The translations under genes were made by a program, and so were the position numbers. Below are positions 49,802 to 58,356 of a stretch of DNA of 64,000 nt, in pieces (the stretch's first letter is position 1; each line of letters starts with the position of its first letter). Location: NCBI RefSeq assembly GCF_027497215.1, contig NZ_CP114904.1:2626001-2690000 (forward strand). The letters are read 5' to 3'. Source of the DNA: Micromonospora sp. WMMD812 (lineage in GTDB: Bacteria; Actinomycetota; Actinomycetes; Mycobacteriales; Micromonosporaceae). A model generated the notes under the pieces. That model had not been told where the DNA came from, searched no databases, and saw only the letters and a list, made by a program, of their open reading frames with translations.

Positions 49802-51943
49802 CTACTCGAAGCGGACGGTGTCGTGCCGGGTGGTGAGGCTCAGCAGGGGCAGGGCGAGGGTCGAGAAGAGCAGCGCGGCGAGCACTCCGCCACCGATGAA
49901 GGCGTACATCTCCGGCACCGGCCAGCGCCAGTCCACACCGCCCTGGCGGGCCGAGCCGTACGCGAGCAGCATGCCGATCCCGACACCGGCGACCGATACC
50001 ACCGCCATGGTCGCCGCGGTCTCCAGCATCACCGCGCGGCGCAGCTCGCCGAGGTACACGCCGGAGGCGCGCAGCAGCGCGAACGGCCGCCGGCGCTCGA
50101 CGACACCACCGACCATCGACGCCGCCAGCCCGAAGGCCCCCACGAGCAGCACGAACAGGGCGGCCACCGCCGCCAGGCGGTCCAGGTCCCGGAAGAACGT
50201 CTCCAGGTTGTAGTCGATGGGGTCACGGTTGCTGTTGATGATCGCGTTCGGCACGAGATTCGCCGCCCGGGTCCGGACGCGGTTCTCCGCCGCCAGCGAC
50301 CCATCGGTGGGGACGAGGATGAGGTCGATGGAGGCGCTGGAGTCGGAGAACTGCTCGGCGAACCCGTTGTTCGGAGTCAACGGGCAGGTGACGGAGAGCA
50401 CGCGGGTGAGTTCGGCGCATCGTACGGTCAGGTCACCGCCGTAGCCCCGCCGGAGCGCCACCGCGCCGTCGGACAGCAACGGCTGGACCGTCTCGGTCGA
50501 CACGCCGCCGGTCATGACCGAGACCACGCCGGGGCGCATCGACGCGGTCCACGGCCCGTCCAGGTCGCCGGACGTGTTCGGACCGGCGGTGATCGCGACC
50601 GTGCAGCTGAGGTAGGCCAGTCCGAGGGCGGCCAGCCCTACGGCGGCGACCGAGTAGAACGTGGCCTGCGGGTTCTCGGCGATGCGGCGTGCGGCCAGCA
50701 GGCTGGGCACTGACCGGCTCAGCCGTGCGACGCCCCGGCCGACCACGGTGACGAGCCACGGCCCGACGAGGACGAAGCCCACGACGGCCGACAGGGCCAG
50801 CAGCGCCCCGATCGCCGCGAGCGGCGGTGGGGACCCGTCCTCGGTGGGTGCCGTCAGCCGGTCCCGGAAGGGCAGGACGGCGAACTGTCCACCGAGCGCC
50901 AGGACCAGCAGCGCGACCAACCAGGGCGACGGGCGGCGCCGCCGCGACTGCCGCTGCACCGCGAGCGGACGCACGTGGACGCCGCGCAGCGACGCGATGG
51001 CCGTGAGCATCACCAGTAGCGGCGCGCCCAGCAGGATCCCGACCAGCCAGGACGGTGGCACGGCCACGTCCGGGAGCCAGAAGTGCCCGTACTGGAACGT
51101 GATGGTGGCGGACAGTGTCCGCCGGCCCACCTCGTAGAGCGCCCAGCCCAGGGCGGATCCCCCGACGGCCGCGACCCCGACCTCGGCCGCGGCCACCAGC
51201 GAGATCTGGGACTGGGTGGCGCCGACGAGCCGGATCGCGGCGAGTCGCTGTTCCCGCTGCCGCCAGGCGACCCGGGTCACCACGACGATGAGGATCACGA
51301 CCGGGACCAGGACCAGCGTCGAGCCCGCGAGCACGAAGAACGCCAGGATGGCGACGATCGCCCACCCGCCCGGGCGTACCTCGGCGAACCCGTGCACCTC
51401 GCCGACCGAGCGCACGCCCGCCAACTGCTGCGGCGTCCGGCCGATGACACCGACGAGCTCGTTGTCGTGGGCCAGCCCCTCGGGGCCGATCACCATCGTG
51501 ACCCGGCCCGGGAACCGGGCGTCGAGTTCCTCGTCCGGAGTGGACCCCAGCAGTCGGACCAGTGCCGGTGATGCGGCGATCTCGCCCGGCCCGGGCGCGC
51601 GGGAGAGGCCCGGCGGCACGGGCGGGTCGTCCCCGAGCGCCGCCAGGTAGGCGCGGGTCATCGGCCGACCGTCGTGGTAGTCGCTCACCGCGAGGAACAG
51701 CGCCCCGTCGGCCGACTCCGCGACCGGGTCGTCGTCGGTCTCCGGGCTCAGCGCGGAGTAGGCCGCGTCCTGCCAGGCCATGCGCTCGAACCGGCCGGAC
51801 AGGGCGTGCGGTGCGGTCAGGCTAAGCAGCAGCAGCGCGACGCCGAGGCCGACCCCGACCGCCATGAAGACCAGTCGGACGAGACCTTCCCGGCCACCGC
51901 CCAGGGCCAGCCGCAGCCCGAGGCGCAGCGTCCGGCTCACCAC
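49802..51943 (-). CDS. ABC transporter permease, two FtsX domains
   Basis: 713 residues. Two FtsX permease modules are visible: one near residues 205-320 (VILIVVVTRVAWRQREQRLAAIRLVGATQSQ) and one at the C-terminus (AASMVGGVVERRRPFALLRASGV), each followed by three helices. External loops lie between them. With the ATPase encoded just upstream it forms an ABC complex of the MacB/lipoprotein-export or signalling type. The 5' end overlaps the ATPase gene by 7 bases, so translation is coupled. It is the last gene of the PadR-ABC operon. Confidence 0.9.
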   Translation of the reverse strand: MVSRTLRLGLRLALGGGREGLVRLVFMAVGVGLGVALLLLSLTAPHALSGRFERMAWQDAAYSALSPETDDDPVAESADGALFLAVSDYHDGRPMTRAYLAALGDDPPVPPGLSRAPGPGEIAASPALVRLLGSTPDEELDARFPGRVTMVIGPEGLAHDNELVGVIGRTPQQLAGVRSVGEVHGFAEVRPGGWAIVAILAFFVLAGSTLVLVPVVILIVVVTRVAWRQREQRLAAIRLVGATQSQISLVAAAEVGVAAVGGSALGWALYEVGRRTLSATITFQYGHFWLPDVAVPPSWLVGILLGAPLLVMLTAIASLRGVHVRPLAVQRQSRRRRPSPWLVALLVLALGGQFAVLPFRDRLTAPTEDGSPPPLAAIGALLALSAVVGFVLVGPWLVTVVGRGVARLSRSVPSLLAARRIAENPQATFYSVAAVGLAALGLAYLSCTVAITAGPNTSGDLDGPWTASMRPGVVSVMTGGVSTETVQPLLSDGAVALRRGYGGDLTVRCAELTRVLSVTCPLTPNNGFAEQFSDSSASIDLILVPTDGSLAAENRVRTRAANLVPNAIINSNRDPIDYNLETFFRDLDRLAAVAALFVLLVGAFGLAASMVGGVVERRRPFALLRASGVYLGELRRAVMLETAATMAVVSVAGVGIGMLLAYGSARQGGVDWRWPVPEMYAFIGGGVLAALLFSTLALPLLSLTTRHDTVRFE

Positions 51944-52695
51944 GACATCCTGTCGGCCGGCAGGTCCACGTCCGACGCGGTGACCCGCACCGAGTCACCA
52001 CCGGTGGCGACCGTCGGATCGACGATGTTGACCCGAACCGACTCGACGCCGTCGCGCATCAGGACCGTACGGTCGGCGAAACCCGCCACGCGCGGCTCGT
52101 GGGTGACCACGAGCACGGTGCTGCCCTGCTCTCTCGCCGTGTCGACGAGCAACTCCATCACCTGGTCGGCGCCGACCGAGTCGAGCGAGCCCGTCGGCTC
52201 GTCGGCGAAGACCACCCTCGGCCGCCCGATCAGCGCCCTCGCCAGGGCGACCCGCTGGCCCTGCCCGCCGGAGAGTTCGCCCGGCAGGCGGTCCCCCAGG
52301 CCGGACAGGCCCATCCGGGTCAGCCATGCCCGCGCCTCGGAGACACCCGTACGCCGAGGTTGCCCGGCGAGCAGCAGCGGGAGCGCGATGTTCTCCACGG
52401 CCGGCAGCTCCGGCACCAACTGCCCGAACTGGTACACGAGCCCGAAGGCGCCACGCCGCAACTGCACCCGGCGCCGGTCCGGCAGCCGGTCGATCCGCTT
52501 GCCGGCGAAGTACACCTCGCCCTTGTCCGGTCCGAGGACGCCGGCGAGACAGTGCAGCAGGGTCGACTTGCCGGAGCCGCTGGCCCCCATCACCGCGACG
52601 ATCTCCCCCTCGTCCACCGCGATGCTGGCGCCACGCAGCGCCGGGGTCAGGCCGTAGGATTTGTGCAGCTCACGCCCGACGAGAATCGGTGCCAT
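51937..52695 (-). CDS. ABC transporter ATP-binding protein (MacB/LolD type)
   Basis: 252 residues: Walker A GASGSGKSTLLH, Q-loop LVYQFGQL, signature LSGGQGQRVALARAL, Walker B VVFADEPTGSLDS and the His in LVVTHEPRV. The sequence matches the ATPases that pair with FtsX permeases. Its start overlaps the PadR gene end by 26 bases and its end overlaps the permease by 7 bases. The three are one operon, and the exporter is probably induced when PadR releases its operator. Confidence 0.92.
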   Translation of the reverse strand: MAPILVGRELHKSYGLTPALRGASIAVDEGEIVAVMGASGSGKSTLLHCLAGVLGPDKGEVYFAGKRIDRLPDRRRVQLRRGAFGLVYQFGQLVPELPAVENIALPLLLAGQPRRTGVSEARAWLTRMGLSGLGDRLPGELSGGQGQRVALARALIGRPRVVFADEPTGSLDSVGADQVMELLVDTAREQGSTVLVVTHEPRVAGFADRTVLMRDGVESVRVNIVDPTVATGGDSVRVTASDVDLPADRMSW

Positions 52696-53218
52696 CGCGC
52701 ACCTCCTCGGCCAGGGTCGACAGGCGCGACTCGGTGTGGTCGAGCCAGCGCAGATCCGCCTCGATGTGGAACAGCTGGTAGTCGTGGAGCAGAGAGTCCT
52801 GCGTGGACCCCGCCCGGCGCCGGGCCGCGGTCAGCTCCTTCATCGCGGCGAGATGCGTGGTCCGCTGCGCGTCCAGGTATTCGGCCGCCGGGCGGCCGGA
52901 CATCAGCGCCAGCACGACCTTGGTGAACAGCACGGACTGGAGCTGGGGTTGCGGCGCCTCCGGCTCGGCCAGCCAGCTGTCGAGGTCGGTGACGCCCTCG
53001 GGCGTGATGGAGTAGCGCTTGCGGTCGGGCCCGGCGCCGGCCTCGACCCCGACGACCGTCACCCGGCCGTCGCGCTCGAGCTGGGCCAGCGTGCGGTAGA
53101 CCTGGCCGAACCGGATCGGCTTGGCGGCGGCGAACCGCCGGTCGTACGACTGCTTGAGGTCGTAGCCGTGCCGGTTCGCCCCCTCGAGCAGCCCGAGCAA
53201 CGCGTAGGAGATGGTCAC
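52670..53218 (-). CDS. PadR family transcriptional regulator
   Basis: 182 residues. The winged helix is ISYALLGLLEGANRHGYDLKQ, IRFGQVYRTLAQLERDGRVTV and RKRYSITPEGVTDLDSWLAE, followed by the C-terminal dimerisation helices typical of PadR-s1/Vir_act_alpha_C proteins. It should repress its own operon, including the ABC exporter. The start is a GTG at 53218, exactly six bases after TATAGT, and overlapping palindromes cover that promoter. Confidence 0.92.
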   Translation of the reverse strand: MTISYALLGLLEGANRHGYDLKQSYDRRFAAAKPIRFGQVYRTLAQLERDGRVTVVGVEAGAGPDRKRYSITPEGVTDLDSWLAEPEAPQPQLQSVLFTKVVLALMSGRPAAEYLDAQRTTHLAAMKELTAARRRAGSTQDSLLHDYQLFHIEADLRWLDHTESRLSTLAEEVRDGTDSRRA

Positions 53219-53224
53219 GTCCGG

Positions 53225-53254
53225 ACTATACCCATCGGGTATACCCGCAGACAA
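53225..53254 (-). promoter_or_regulatory. PadR-ABC operon promoter with overlapping palindromic operator
   Basis: On the minus strand -35 TTGTCT (53254-53249), an 18-base spacer and -10 TATAGT (53230-53225) precede the GTG by six bases. TATACCC-ATC-GGGTATA (53227-53243) and GGGTATACCC (53237-53246) are perfect overlapping palindromes, giving three GGGTATA half-sites across spacer and -10. Autorepression by PadR is the obvious reading. Confidence 0.65.
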
Positions 53255-53327
53255 TACGTTCGGCATCGACGAGAGGTCGCACGGTCGGCGGGCGCGAAGA
53301 TCCTGGCCGCGAGGGGTCAGCGGGGCG

Positions 53328-54299
53328 ATGATGACGGCCATGGCGTTGTCGACGGCTTTCACCACGTTGTTCGGCGTGCGGCACCCGATCGCGGTGGCGC
53401 CGATGGGCGGATCGGCCGGTGGCGCGCTGGCCGCGGCCGTCTCTCGCGGCGGCGGGCTGGGGTTGCTGGGCGGTGCGAACGGGGATCGGGACTGGCTGGC
53501 CCGCGAGCTGCCGATCGTGGCGGAATGCGCGAAGCCGTGGGGTGTCGGGTTCCTGAGCTGGGCGGCGGGTGTCGAGGCGGTCGAGCAGGCGCTGGAGCAC
53601 AACCCCGCCGCTGTGATGTTGTCCTTCGGAGACCCGAGGCCGTTCGTCGAACTCGTCCGTGACGCCGGCGCGGCGCTGATCATTCAGGTCACCGACCTGG
53701 AGGAGGCCAGGGAGGCGGTGGACCTGGGCGCCGACGTCATCGTGGCGCAGGGCACCGAGAGCGGTGGGCACGGCGCCCGGCAGGGGCGTTCCACGCTGCC
53801 GTTCGTGCCGATCGTGGTGGACCTGGCGGCACCGGTGCCGGTGCTCGCGGCCGGTGGGATCGCCGACGGCCGGGGCGTGGCCGCCGCCCTGGCGCTGGGG
53901 GCCGCCGGGGCGCTCATCGGCACCCGATTCCAGGCCACCACCGAGGCCCTCGTCGACCCCTCGATCTCCCAGGCGATCGTCCGCGGACGCGGGCAGGACA
54001 CGGAGCGCAGCCGCGTCCTCGATATCGCACGAGGGTCCCGCTGGCCGTCGAAGTACACGGCGCGCACGCTCGGCCATCCGTACCTTGACCAGTGGCGGGA
54101 CCGGGAGGTCGAACTCGCCGCCGACGCCGGGGCGCAACAGGCGTATCAGGCCGGGGTGGCGCGAGGCGAGCTGCCGCCTCTGCCGATCTGGGCCGGCGAG
54201 GCCCTCGACCTCGTCACCGACCTGCCCCCGGCGGCTGATCTTGTTGCCGCCCTCGCCGCTCAGGCCGAGCAGGCCCTGGCCCGAGCCGGACGGCAGTGA
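53328..54299 (+). CDS. NAD(P)H-dependent flavin oxidoreductase / nitronate monooxygenase family
   Basis: About 323 residues. FGVRHPIAVAPMGGSAGGALA begins the FMN barrel, GADVIVAQGTESGGHG carries the family's central His, and PVLAAGGIADGRGVAAALALGA with GALIGTRF forms the phosphate-binding end. Members oxidise nitronates or reduce quinones and enoyl substrates. Which applies here is unknown. Three ATGs (53328, 53331, 53340) are possible. I took 53328 because of GAGGGG 11 bases upstream, but 53340 is close to the conserved start. It is divergent from the PadR operon. Confidence 0.85.
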   Translation: MMTAMALSTAFTTLFGVRHPIAVAPMGGSAGGALAAAVSRGGGLGLLGGANGDRDWLARELPIVAECAKPWGVGFLSWAAGVEAVEQALEHNPAAVMLSFGDPRPFVELVRDAGAALIIQVTDLEEAREAVDLGADVIVAQGTESGGHGARQGRSTLPFVPIVVDLAAPVPVLAAGGIADGRGVAAALALGAAGALIGTRFQATTEALVDPSISQAIVRGRGQDTERSRVLDIARGSRWPSKYTARTLGHPYLDQWRDREVELAADAGAQQAYQAGVARGELPPLPIWAGEALDLVTDLPPAADLVAALAAQAEQALARAGRQ

Positions 54300-54306
54300 C
54301 CGAGGG

Positions 54307-54687
54307 TCAGCCGCCGGCGGTCGGCTGCGCCGGCCAGAAGGGCCACTCCTCGAACGACCTGCAGCGCCCGTCCGCGGCGAAACGCATGACCCACAGGTCG
54401 CGGTACTCCTGGTCGACCGGGTCGCCGTAGCGGACTTCCACCCGCACCACCGCCGTGTCGCCGTCGACCGCGACGATGTCGCTCCTCATCCGGAACACCT
54501 CGTCCGGGCCCTCGCGCTCGTCTTCCCACATCCTGGCGATGTCCGGCAGGCCGATGACCGGCGTCCGGTACGGGCCCTGCAGATAGCTCGCGTCCGCGGT
54601 GAAGATCGTGGCGAGCCGCTCCGTCCCCGGCGCCCGCCACGCCTGTTCGTAGGCCCCGAGCCAGCCGGTCACCTGCTCTCTGTCCAC
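54307..54687 (-). CDS. NTF2/SnoaL-like domain protein
   Basis: About 126 residues: VTGWLGAYEQAWRAPGTERL, IFTADASYLQGPYRTPVIG, VVRVEVRYGDPVDQEYRDLWVMRF and CRSFEEWPFWPAQP follow the NTF2-like cone fold. These are small cytosolic proteins of unknown substrate. I chose GTG 54687 because AAGGTGG lies 6 bases upstream. A second GTG at 54693 would sit on that ribosome site. It is convergent with the flavin oxidoreductase, with a 7-base gap. Confidence 0.75.
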   Translation of the reverse strand: MDREQVTGWLGAYEQAWRAPGTERLATIFTADASYLQGPYRTPVIGLPDIARMWEDEREGPDEVFRMRSDIVAVDGDTAVVRVEVRYGDPVDQEYRDLWVMRFAADGRCRSFEEWPFWPAQPTAGG

Positions 54688-54761
54688 GAGCACCCACCTT
54701 GCCACGGAACGAGGCGTCCGACCGGGGATTCGGGCCATGCGTGGCGACACTGCCCCGTGGG

Positions 54762-56540
54762 TCAACGGAAGCTGGGCGTGGTGAGCCGCCAGGCCGCGCC
54801 GATGAGACCGGCGTGGGAGAGCGCCAGCGGGGTGTTGCCGACGTGCGCTCCGGTGTGGGGGTCGATCTGTTCGGCGAACAGCCCGAGGTCGTTGGCGCGG
54901 GCGGCGGTGCGTTCGAACAGGTCGGTGGCGCGCTCCATCTCGCCGGCCATCGCCAGACACTCGACCAGCCAGAACGTGCACACCACGAAGCCGGCCGGGT
55001 CGTCGGGCCAGCGCCGGACCAGCCCGTTGGTCGTCAACCGCTCCGCGATGGCGTCGATGGTGGCGCGCATCCGGGGTTCGGTGGCCGACACGATGCCGGT
55101 GAACGGCAGGACGAGGACCGACGCGTCCAGCTCCGCGGAGCCGATGGCTCCGGTGTAGGCGCCGACCTGCTCGTTCCAGCCGTCCCGCAGCACCACGGTC
55201 CGGATCTCGTCGCGGATGGCCGCCCATCGCTGCGGATCCGCGCGCTGGCCGAGCATCGGCGCGAGCTTGACCGCGCCGTCCAGCGCACCCCAGCACAACG
55301 CCTTCGACGCCAGGTAGTGCCGCCCCGGCCCGCGTGCCTCCCACATGCCGGCGTCCGCCTTCCGCCACTGGGTGGCCTGCTCGGCGAGACCGACCAGCAG
55401 CGCCTGCGACTCCGGCGAGAGTTCGCCGAGCCGGTCGCGGATCAGATACGCGCTGAGCAGCACGCCGCCGGGCACGTCCTGCTGCCGCTGCCGCCAGGCG
55501 TCGTTGCCGACCCGCACCGGGCGGCTGCCGGCGTACCCGCGCAGGTGGTCGAGGGAATACTCGGAGAGGTCCCGCTCGCCCGCGACCCCGTACATGATCG
55601 GCACCGGTTCGTCGCCGCTGCGACCGGCGGAGCGGGCGGCCCAGTCGAAGAGCCGGCTGGTGTCGTCCGGGCAGGCGGCCACCCAGAGGGCGCGCATCGT
55701 CACGTCGAAATCCCGCAGCCAGGCGTACCGGTAGTCATAGTTGTCCCTGCCGCCGAGCCGCTCCGGCAGCGAGGTGGTGACGGCGGCGACCACCGCACCA
55801 CTGGGCCGGTAGGTCAGGCCCTGCACCACCAGGGCGCTGCGCCGGACGAGGTCGGCGTAGCGGCCGTCGTACTCGTGCATCTCCCGCAGAGCGCGCCACG
55901 CCTCCACCGTGTCGGCGAGCGACGCCACCGGATCCAACTCCCGCGGCGGGGGGCCGTACGCCGGCGCGTGTGCCAGGTCGAAACCCAGCACCTGGCCGGC
56001 GACGACGTCGAACTCGCCGTACGCCCGGCCGTGCGCACAGTCCAGGCGCACCGGAGCCCGCAGCGTCAGTTCCAGCGGACCCGCGCCGACCTGCACCCGG
56101 CCGCCCGCACAGTGCAGATACGGCGTGACCAGCCCGTACTCCGGACGGGGAACGAACTCGCAGCGCATCCGCACCGTGCCGGTCAGCCCCTCGACGACCC
56201 GGGCCAGCACCGCCGGCGAGTTGCGGCCCAGTTCGTGCCCGCGCGCGCCCGGCTCGGCCACCAGCGCCTCGGTCACCGCGACTTTGCCGCCGCCGGTGTG
56301 GTGCACGGTCCGCAACACCAACGTGCCGTCGACGTAGGCCCGCTCACTGCGCCCACCCGACCCGGCCGCCACCGGACTGAGCGCCCAATGCCCCGCCTCG
56401 GGATCGAGCAGCCGGCCGAAGACCGACGGCGCGTCGAACCGGCCCGGGCACCACCAGTCGATCGAGCCGCCCCGGCTGACCAGCGCCGCCGACGCGCAGT
56501 CGGACAGCAGACCGTAGTCGGCGATGGCGAACTCGGACAC
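54762..56540 (-). CDS. Glycoside hydrolase family 15 protein (glucoamylase/trehalase-like)
   Basis: 592 residues. An N-terminal super-beta-sandwich (IADYGLLSDCASAALVSRGG, SIDWWCPGRFDAPSVFGRLL) is followed by the (alpha/alpha)6 barrel: GGRDNYDYRYAWLRDFDVT, ADAGMWEARGPGRHYLASKA with the probable general acid Glu, and NDLGLFAEQIDPHTG with the general base Glu. Actinobacterial members of this length include glucoamylases and the acid trehalases, and the sequence alone does not separate these. No signal peptide is present, so it acts on intracellular glucans or trehalose. The start is a GTG at 56540. Confidence 0.9.
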   Translation of the reverse strand: MSEFAIADYGLLSDCASAALVSRGGSIDWWCPGRFDAPSVFGRLLDPEAGHWALSPVAAGSGGRSERAYVDGTLVLRTVHHTGGGKVAVTEALVAEPGARGHELGRNSPAVLARVVEGLTGTVRMRCEFVPRPEYGLVTPYLHCAGGRVQVGAGPLELTLRAPVRLDCAHGRAYGEFDVVAGQVLGFDLAHAPAYGPPPRELDPVASLADTVEAWRALREMHEYDGRYADLVRRSALVVQGLTYRPSGAVVAAVTTSLPERLGGRDNYDYRYAWLRDFDVTMRALWVAACPDDTSRLFDWAARSAGRSGDEPVPIMYGVAGERDLSEYSLDHLRGYAGSRPVRVGNDAWRQRQQDVPGGVLLSAYLIRDRLGELSPESQALLVGLAEQATQWRKADAGMWEARGPGRHYLASKALCWGALDGAVKLAPMLGQRADPQRWAAIRDEIRTVVLRDGWNEQVGAYTGAIGSAELDASVLVLPFTGIVSATEPRMRATIDAIAERLTTNGLVRRWPDDPAGFVVCTFWLVECLAMAGEMERATDLFERTAARANDLGLFAEQIDPHTGAHVGNTPLALSHAGLIGAAWRLTTPSFR

Positions 56541-56641
56541 CCGGCGCGACTACCCCGGTTCTGGCCCGCTATGCCTCGTGGCTCAGCCGCCCGGCTTGCC
56601 CACCACGTCGAGCAGCTAGACGACCGGTCGGTCCGGAGTGA

Positions 56642-57751
56642 TCAGCGGAAGCACCGCCAGGCGTACGCGTCACCCGGGTCGGAGTTCCGTGCGAAGGCGG
56701 CTGGATCGTACGAGTCGCGGCAGGCGACGTCCATGTCGACGATGGACGAGGAGAGAAGCCTCGTACATTGCCAACGACCGTCGCTGCGGGCGTCCGCCGA
56801 CCCGCCGACGTGCTGATCGCAGTACCGCTGCGCCATGTTCTCGACCCCGCGCCTGCCCGACGGGCCGAGCAGGACGGGGCCGGCGCTCGCGGTCGGTGTG
56901 GGCGTGGCCCCACCGGGCGTCGGGGTCGGCCTGGCGGACGGCGTGACCGACGGTGTGGCGCTGGGCGTGGCGGACGGCGTGACCGACGGTGTGGCGCTGG
57001 GCGTGGCGGAGGGGCTGGGTGGTGTCGCGGAGTCGGGCGGCGTCGACGAGAGCTCCGGAAAGGTGATCGGCTCGTCGGCCGGGCCCGCCGGGATGGTGGC
57101 CGCCGCCACGGGCAGTCCGCCTTCCGGCGACCGACCGGCCCCCCAGGTGAACATCAGAGAGCCGAGCAGCGCCCCCAACGCGAGCGCGCCGACCGGGATC
57201 AGCCAGCGCCGCCGGTGGGTGGCCGGCGGCGGGGGAACCGGGACGTCCCGAGCGTGCTTGCGCCCGGGCCGCCCCTCGTCCGCCCTCGGGTCCGGGGCGC
57301 CCGCCCCCTGGCGGTACTCGTCGCGGCTGGCGTGACCGTCGCGGGGGTCCTCGTGGGCGTGGTCCGCCTCCGATTGGGCGTACCCGACCTGCTGCGCGTC
57401 GTACTGGTCGGGCGCGTAGTACGCCGCTTCCGGGTAGGCCTGCGGTTCCGCCCACCGCTGGGCCTGCTCGTACAGCTCGCGCTCAGCCTCGTGCGGCGGG
57501 TGCGCCCGGTGCCGTGCGTGTCGCGCTTCGGGCTCCGGGTACGCGTCCGCGGGCGGGTACGCCTCCTCGTACGGGGCGGACACGGCCTCGTGCCCCTGCG
57601 GCGCGCCGCTGTTCTGCCAGCCGAACGACGGGTCGGAATCACTTGCTTCCAGCCGCGAGCGTCGAGAGATCCAGCTGTCCACGACTCGCGCCGGGTCGTC
57701 GTGATCTTGGTCAGCCCGTTCGGCGGAACGAGGGGTCGATCTCTCGGCCAC
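56642..57751 (-). CDS. Membrane-anchored low-complexity protein with C-terminal Cys-containing domain
   Basis: 369 residues. About 175 disordered, Asp/Glu/Ala/Tyr-rich cytosolic residues precede one helix (WLIPVGALALGALLGSLMFTW). An external Pro/Ser/Thr linker with TPSATPSVTPSATPSA-like repeats follows, then a 60-residue domain with four cysteines (QRYCDQHVGG, WQCTRLL, DVACRDSYDP, AWRCFR). The closing CRDxYDPxAxARxxDPxDAYxWRC pattern is common at the ends of actinobacterial membrane proteins of unknown role, perhaps binding wall polymers. The start is a GTG at 57751 with GGAGG 9 bases upstream. The linker is encoded by a DNA tandem repeat. Confidence 0.7.
   Translation of the reverse strand: MAERSTPRSAERADQDHDDPARVVDSWISRRSRLEASDSDPSFGWQNSGAPQGHEAVSAPYEEAYPPADAYPEPEARHARHRAHPPHEAERELYEQAQRWAEPQAYPEAAYYAPDQYDAQQVGYAQSEADHAHEDPRDGHASRDEYRQGAGAPDPRADEGRPGRKHARDVPVPPPPATHRRRWLIPVGALALGALLGSLMFTWGAGRSPEGGLPVAAATIPAGPADEPITFPELSSTPPDSATPPSPSATPSATPSVTPSATPSATPSVTPSARPTPTPGGATPTPTASAGPVLLGPSGRRGVENMAQRYCDQHVGGSADARSDGRWQCTRLLSSSIVDMDVACRDSYDPAAFARNSDPGDAYAWRCFR
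56932..57010. repeat. 36-bp tandem repeat, 2.2 copies, coding
   Basis: A 36-base unit starting TGGCGGACGGCGTGACC is repeated exactly at 56932-56967 and 56968-57003, with 7 bases of a third copy. It encodes part of the Thr/Pro/Ser linker of the membrane-anchored protein. Copy number may vary between strains. Confidence 0.75.
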
Positions 57752-57991
57752 GGTCGCCGGCCTCCGGGTGAGCGCAGGTGCGGACAGCTAGTTGACCTTA
57801 CTCACCATGGGCCAAAAGTCCATACCGTCATCCCGCGAAAGGCGACGAGACCTGTCGTGACGTCATCACCGCAGGCCGAACGTCGCAACGACCCGCACGA
57901 TCGGCCGGAGCGGCGAGCGCAGCCCGCTGCCGTCGGCCCGTGCCGGCCGAACTCCAGGCTTAATGGCGCGGACTGAAGGGTAGTCGGCGTC

Positions 57992-58354
57992 ATGAGTCGC
58001 ACCGAAGCCTTCTTCGACGCGTTGGACCGGCGCGGATTCGAGCCGCTGTTGGCGAAGGCGACCGGCACGGTGCGTTTCGAGATCGTGCGGGGGCTCTGCA
58101 CCCAACACTGGTACGTCAGGGTCGACAACGGCGCAATCCGGGTGTCACGGGAGAACATGGAAGCCGACGGAGTGGTGCGCGCCGGCTGGGAGTTGTTCGA
58201 CCGTATCGCCGGCGGCGGACAGAACCTGATGACCGCGTTGCTCCGCGGCGAGATGTCCGCCGAAGGGGACATCGCGCTGCTCGTTCTGCTCGAACGGCTC
58301 TTTCCCGGGCCACACGCGTCGGCCGAGAGGTGGCTGGCCACGAGCGGAGGATGA
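57992..58354 (+). CDS. SCP2 sterol-transfer-fold protein
   Basis: 120 residues: RTEAFFDALDRRGFEPLLAK, TVRFEIVRGLCTQHWYVRVD, IRVSRENMEADGVVRAGWEL, FDRIAGGGQNLMTALLRG and EMSAEGDIALLVLLERLF match the SCP2 lipid-binding fold. It probably binds a hydrophobic ligand in the cytosol. ATG 57992 has GAAGGG 11 bases upstream. Its stop lies 2 bases before the probable start of the debranching-enzyme gene, so the two are coupled, an unexpected pairing of a lipid-binding and a glycogen-type protein. The 240-base gap before it shows no gene. Confidence 0.82.
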   Translation: MSRTEAFFDALDRRGFEPLLAKATGTVRFEIVRGLCTQHWYVRVDNGAIRVSRENMEADGVVRAGWELFDRIAGGGQNLMTALLRGEMSAEGDIALLVLLERLFPGPHASAERWLATSGG

Positions 58355-58356
58355 CC

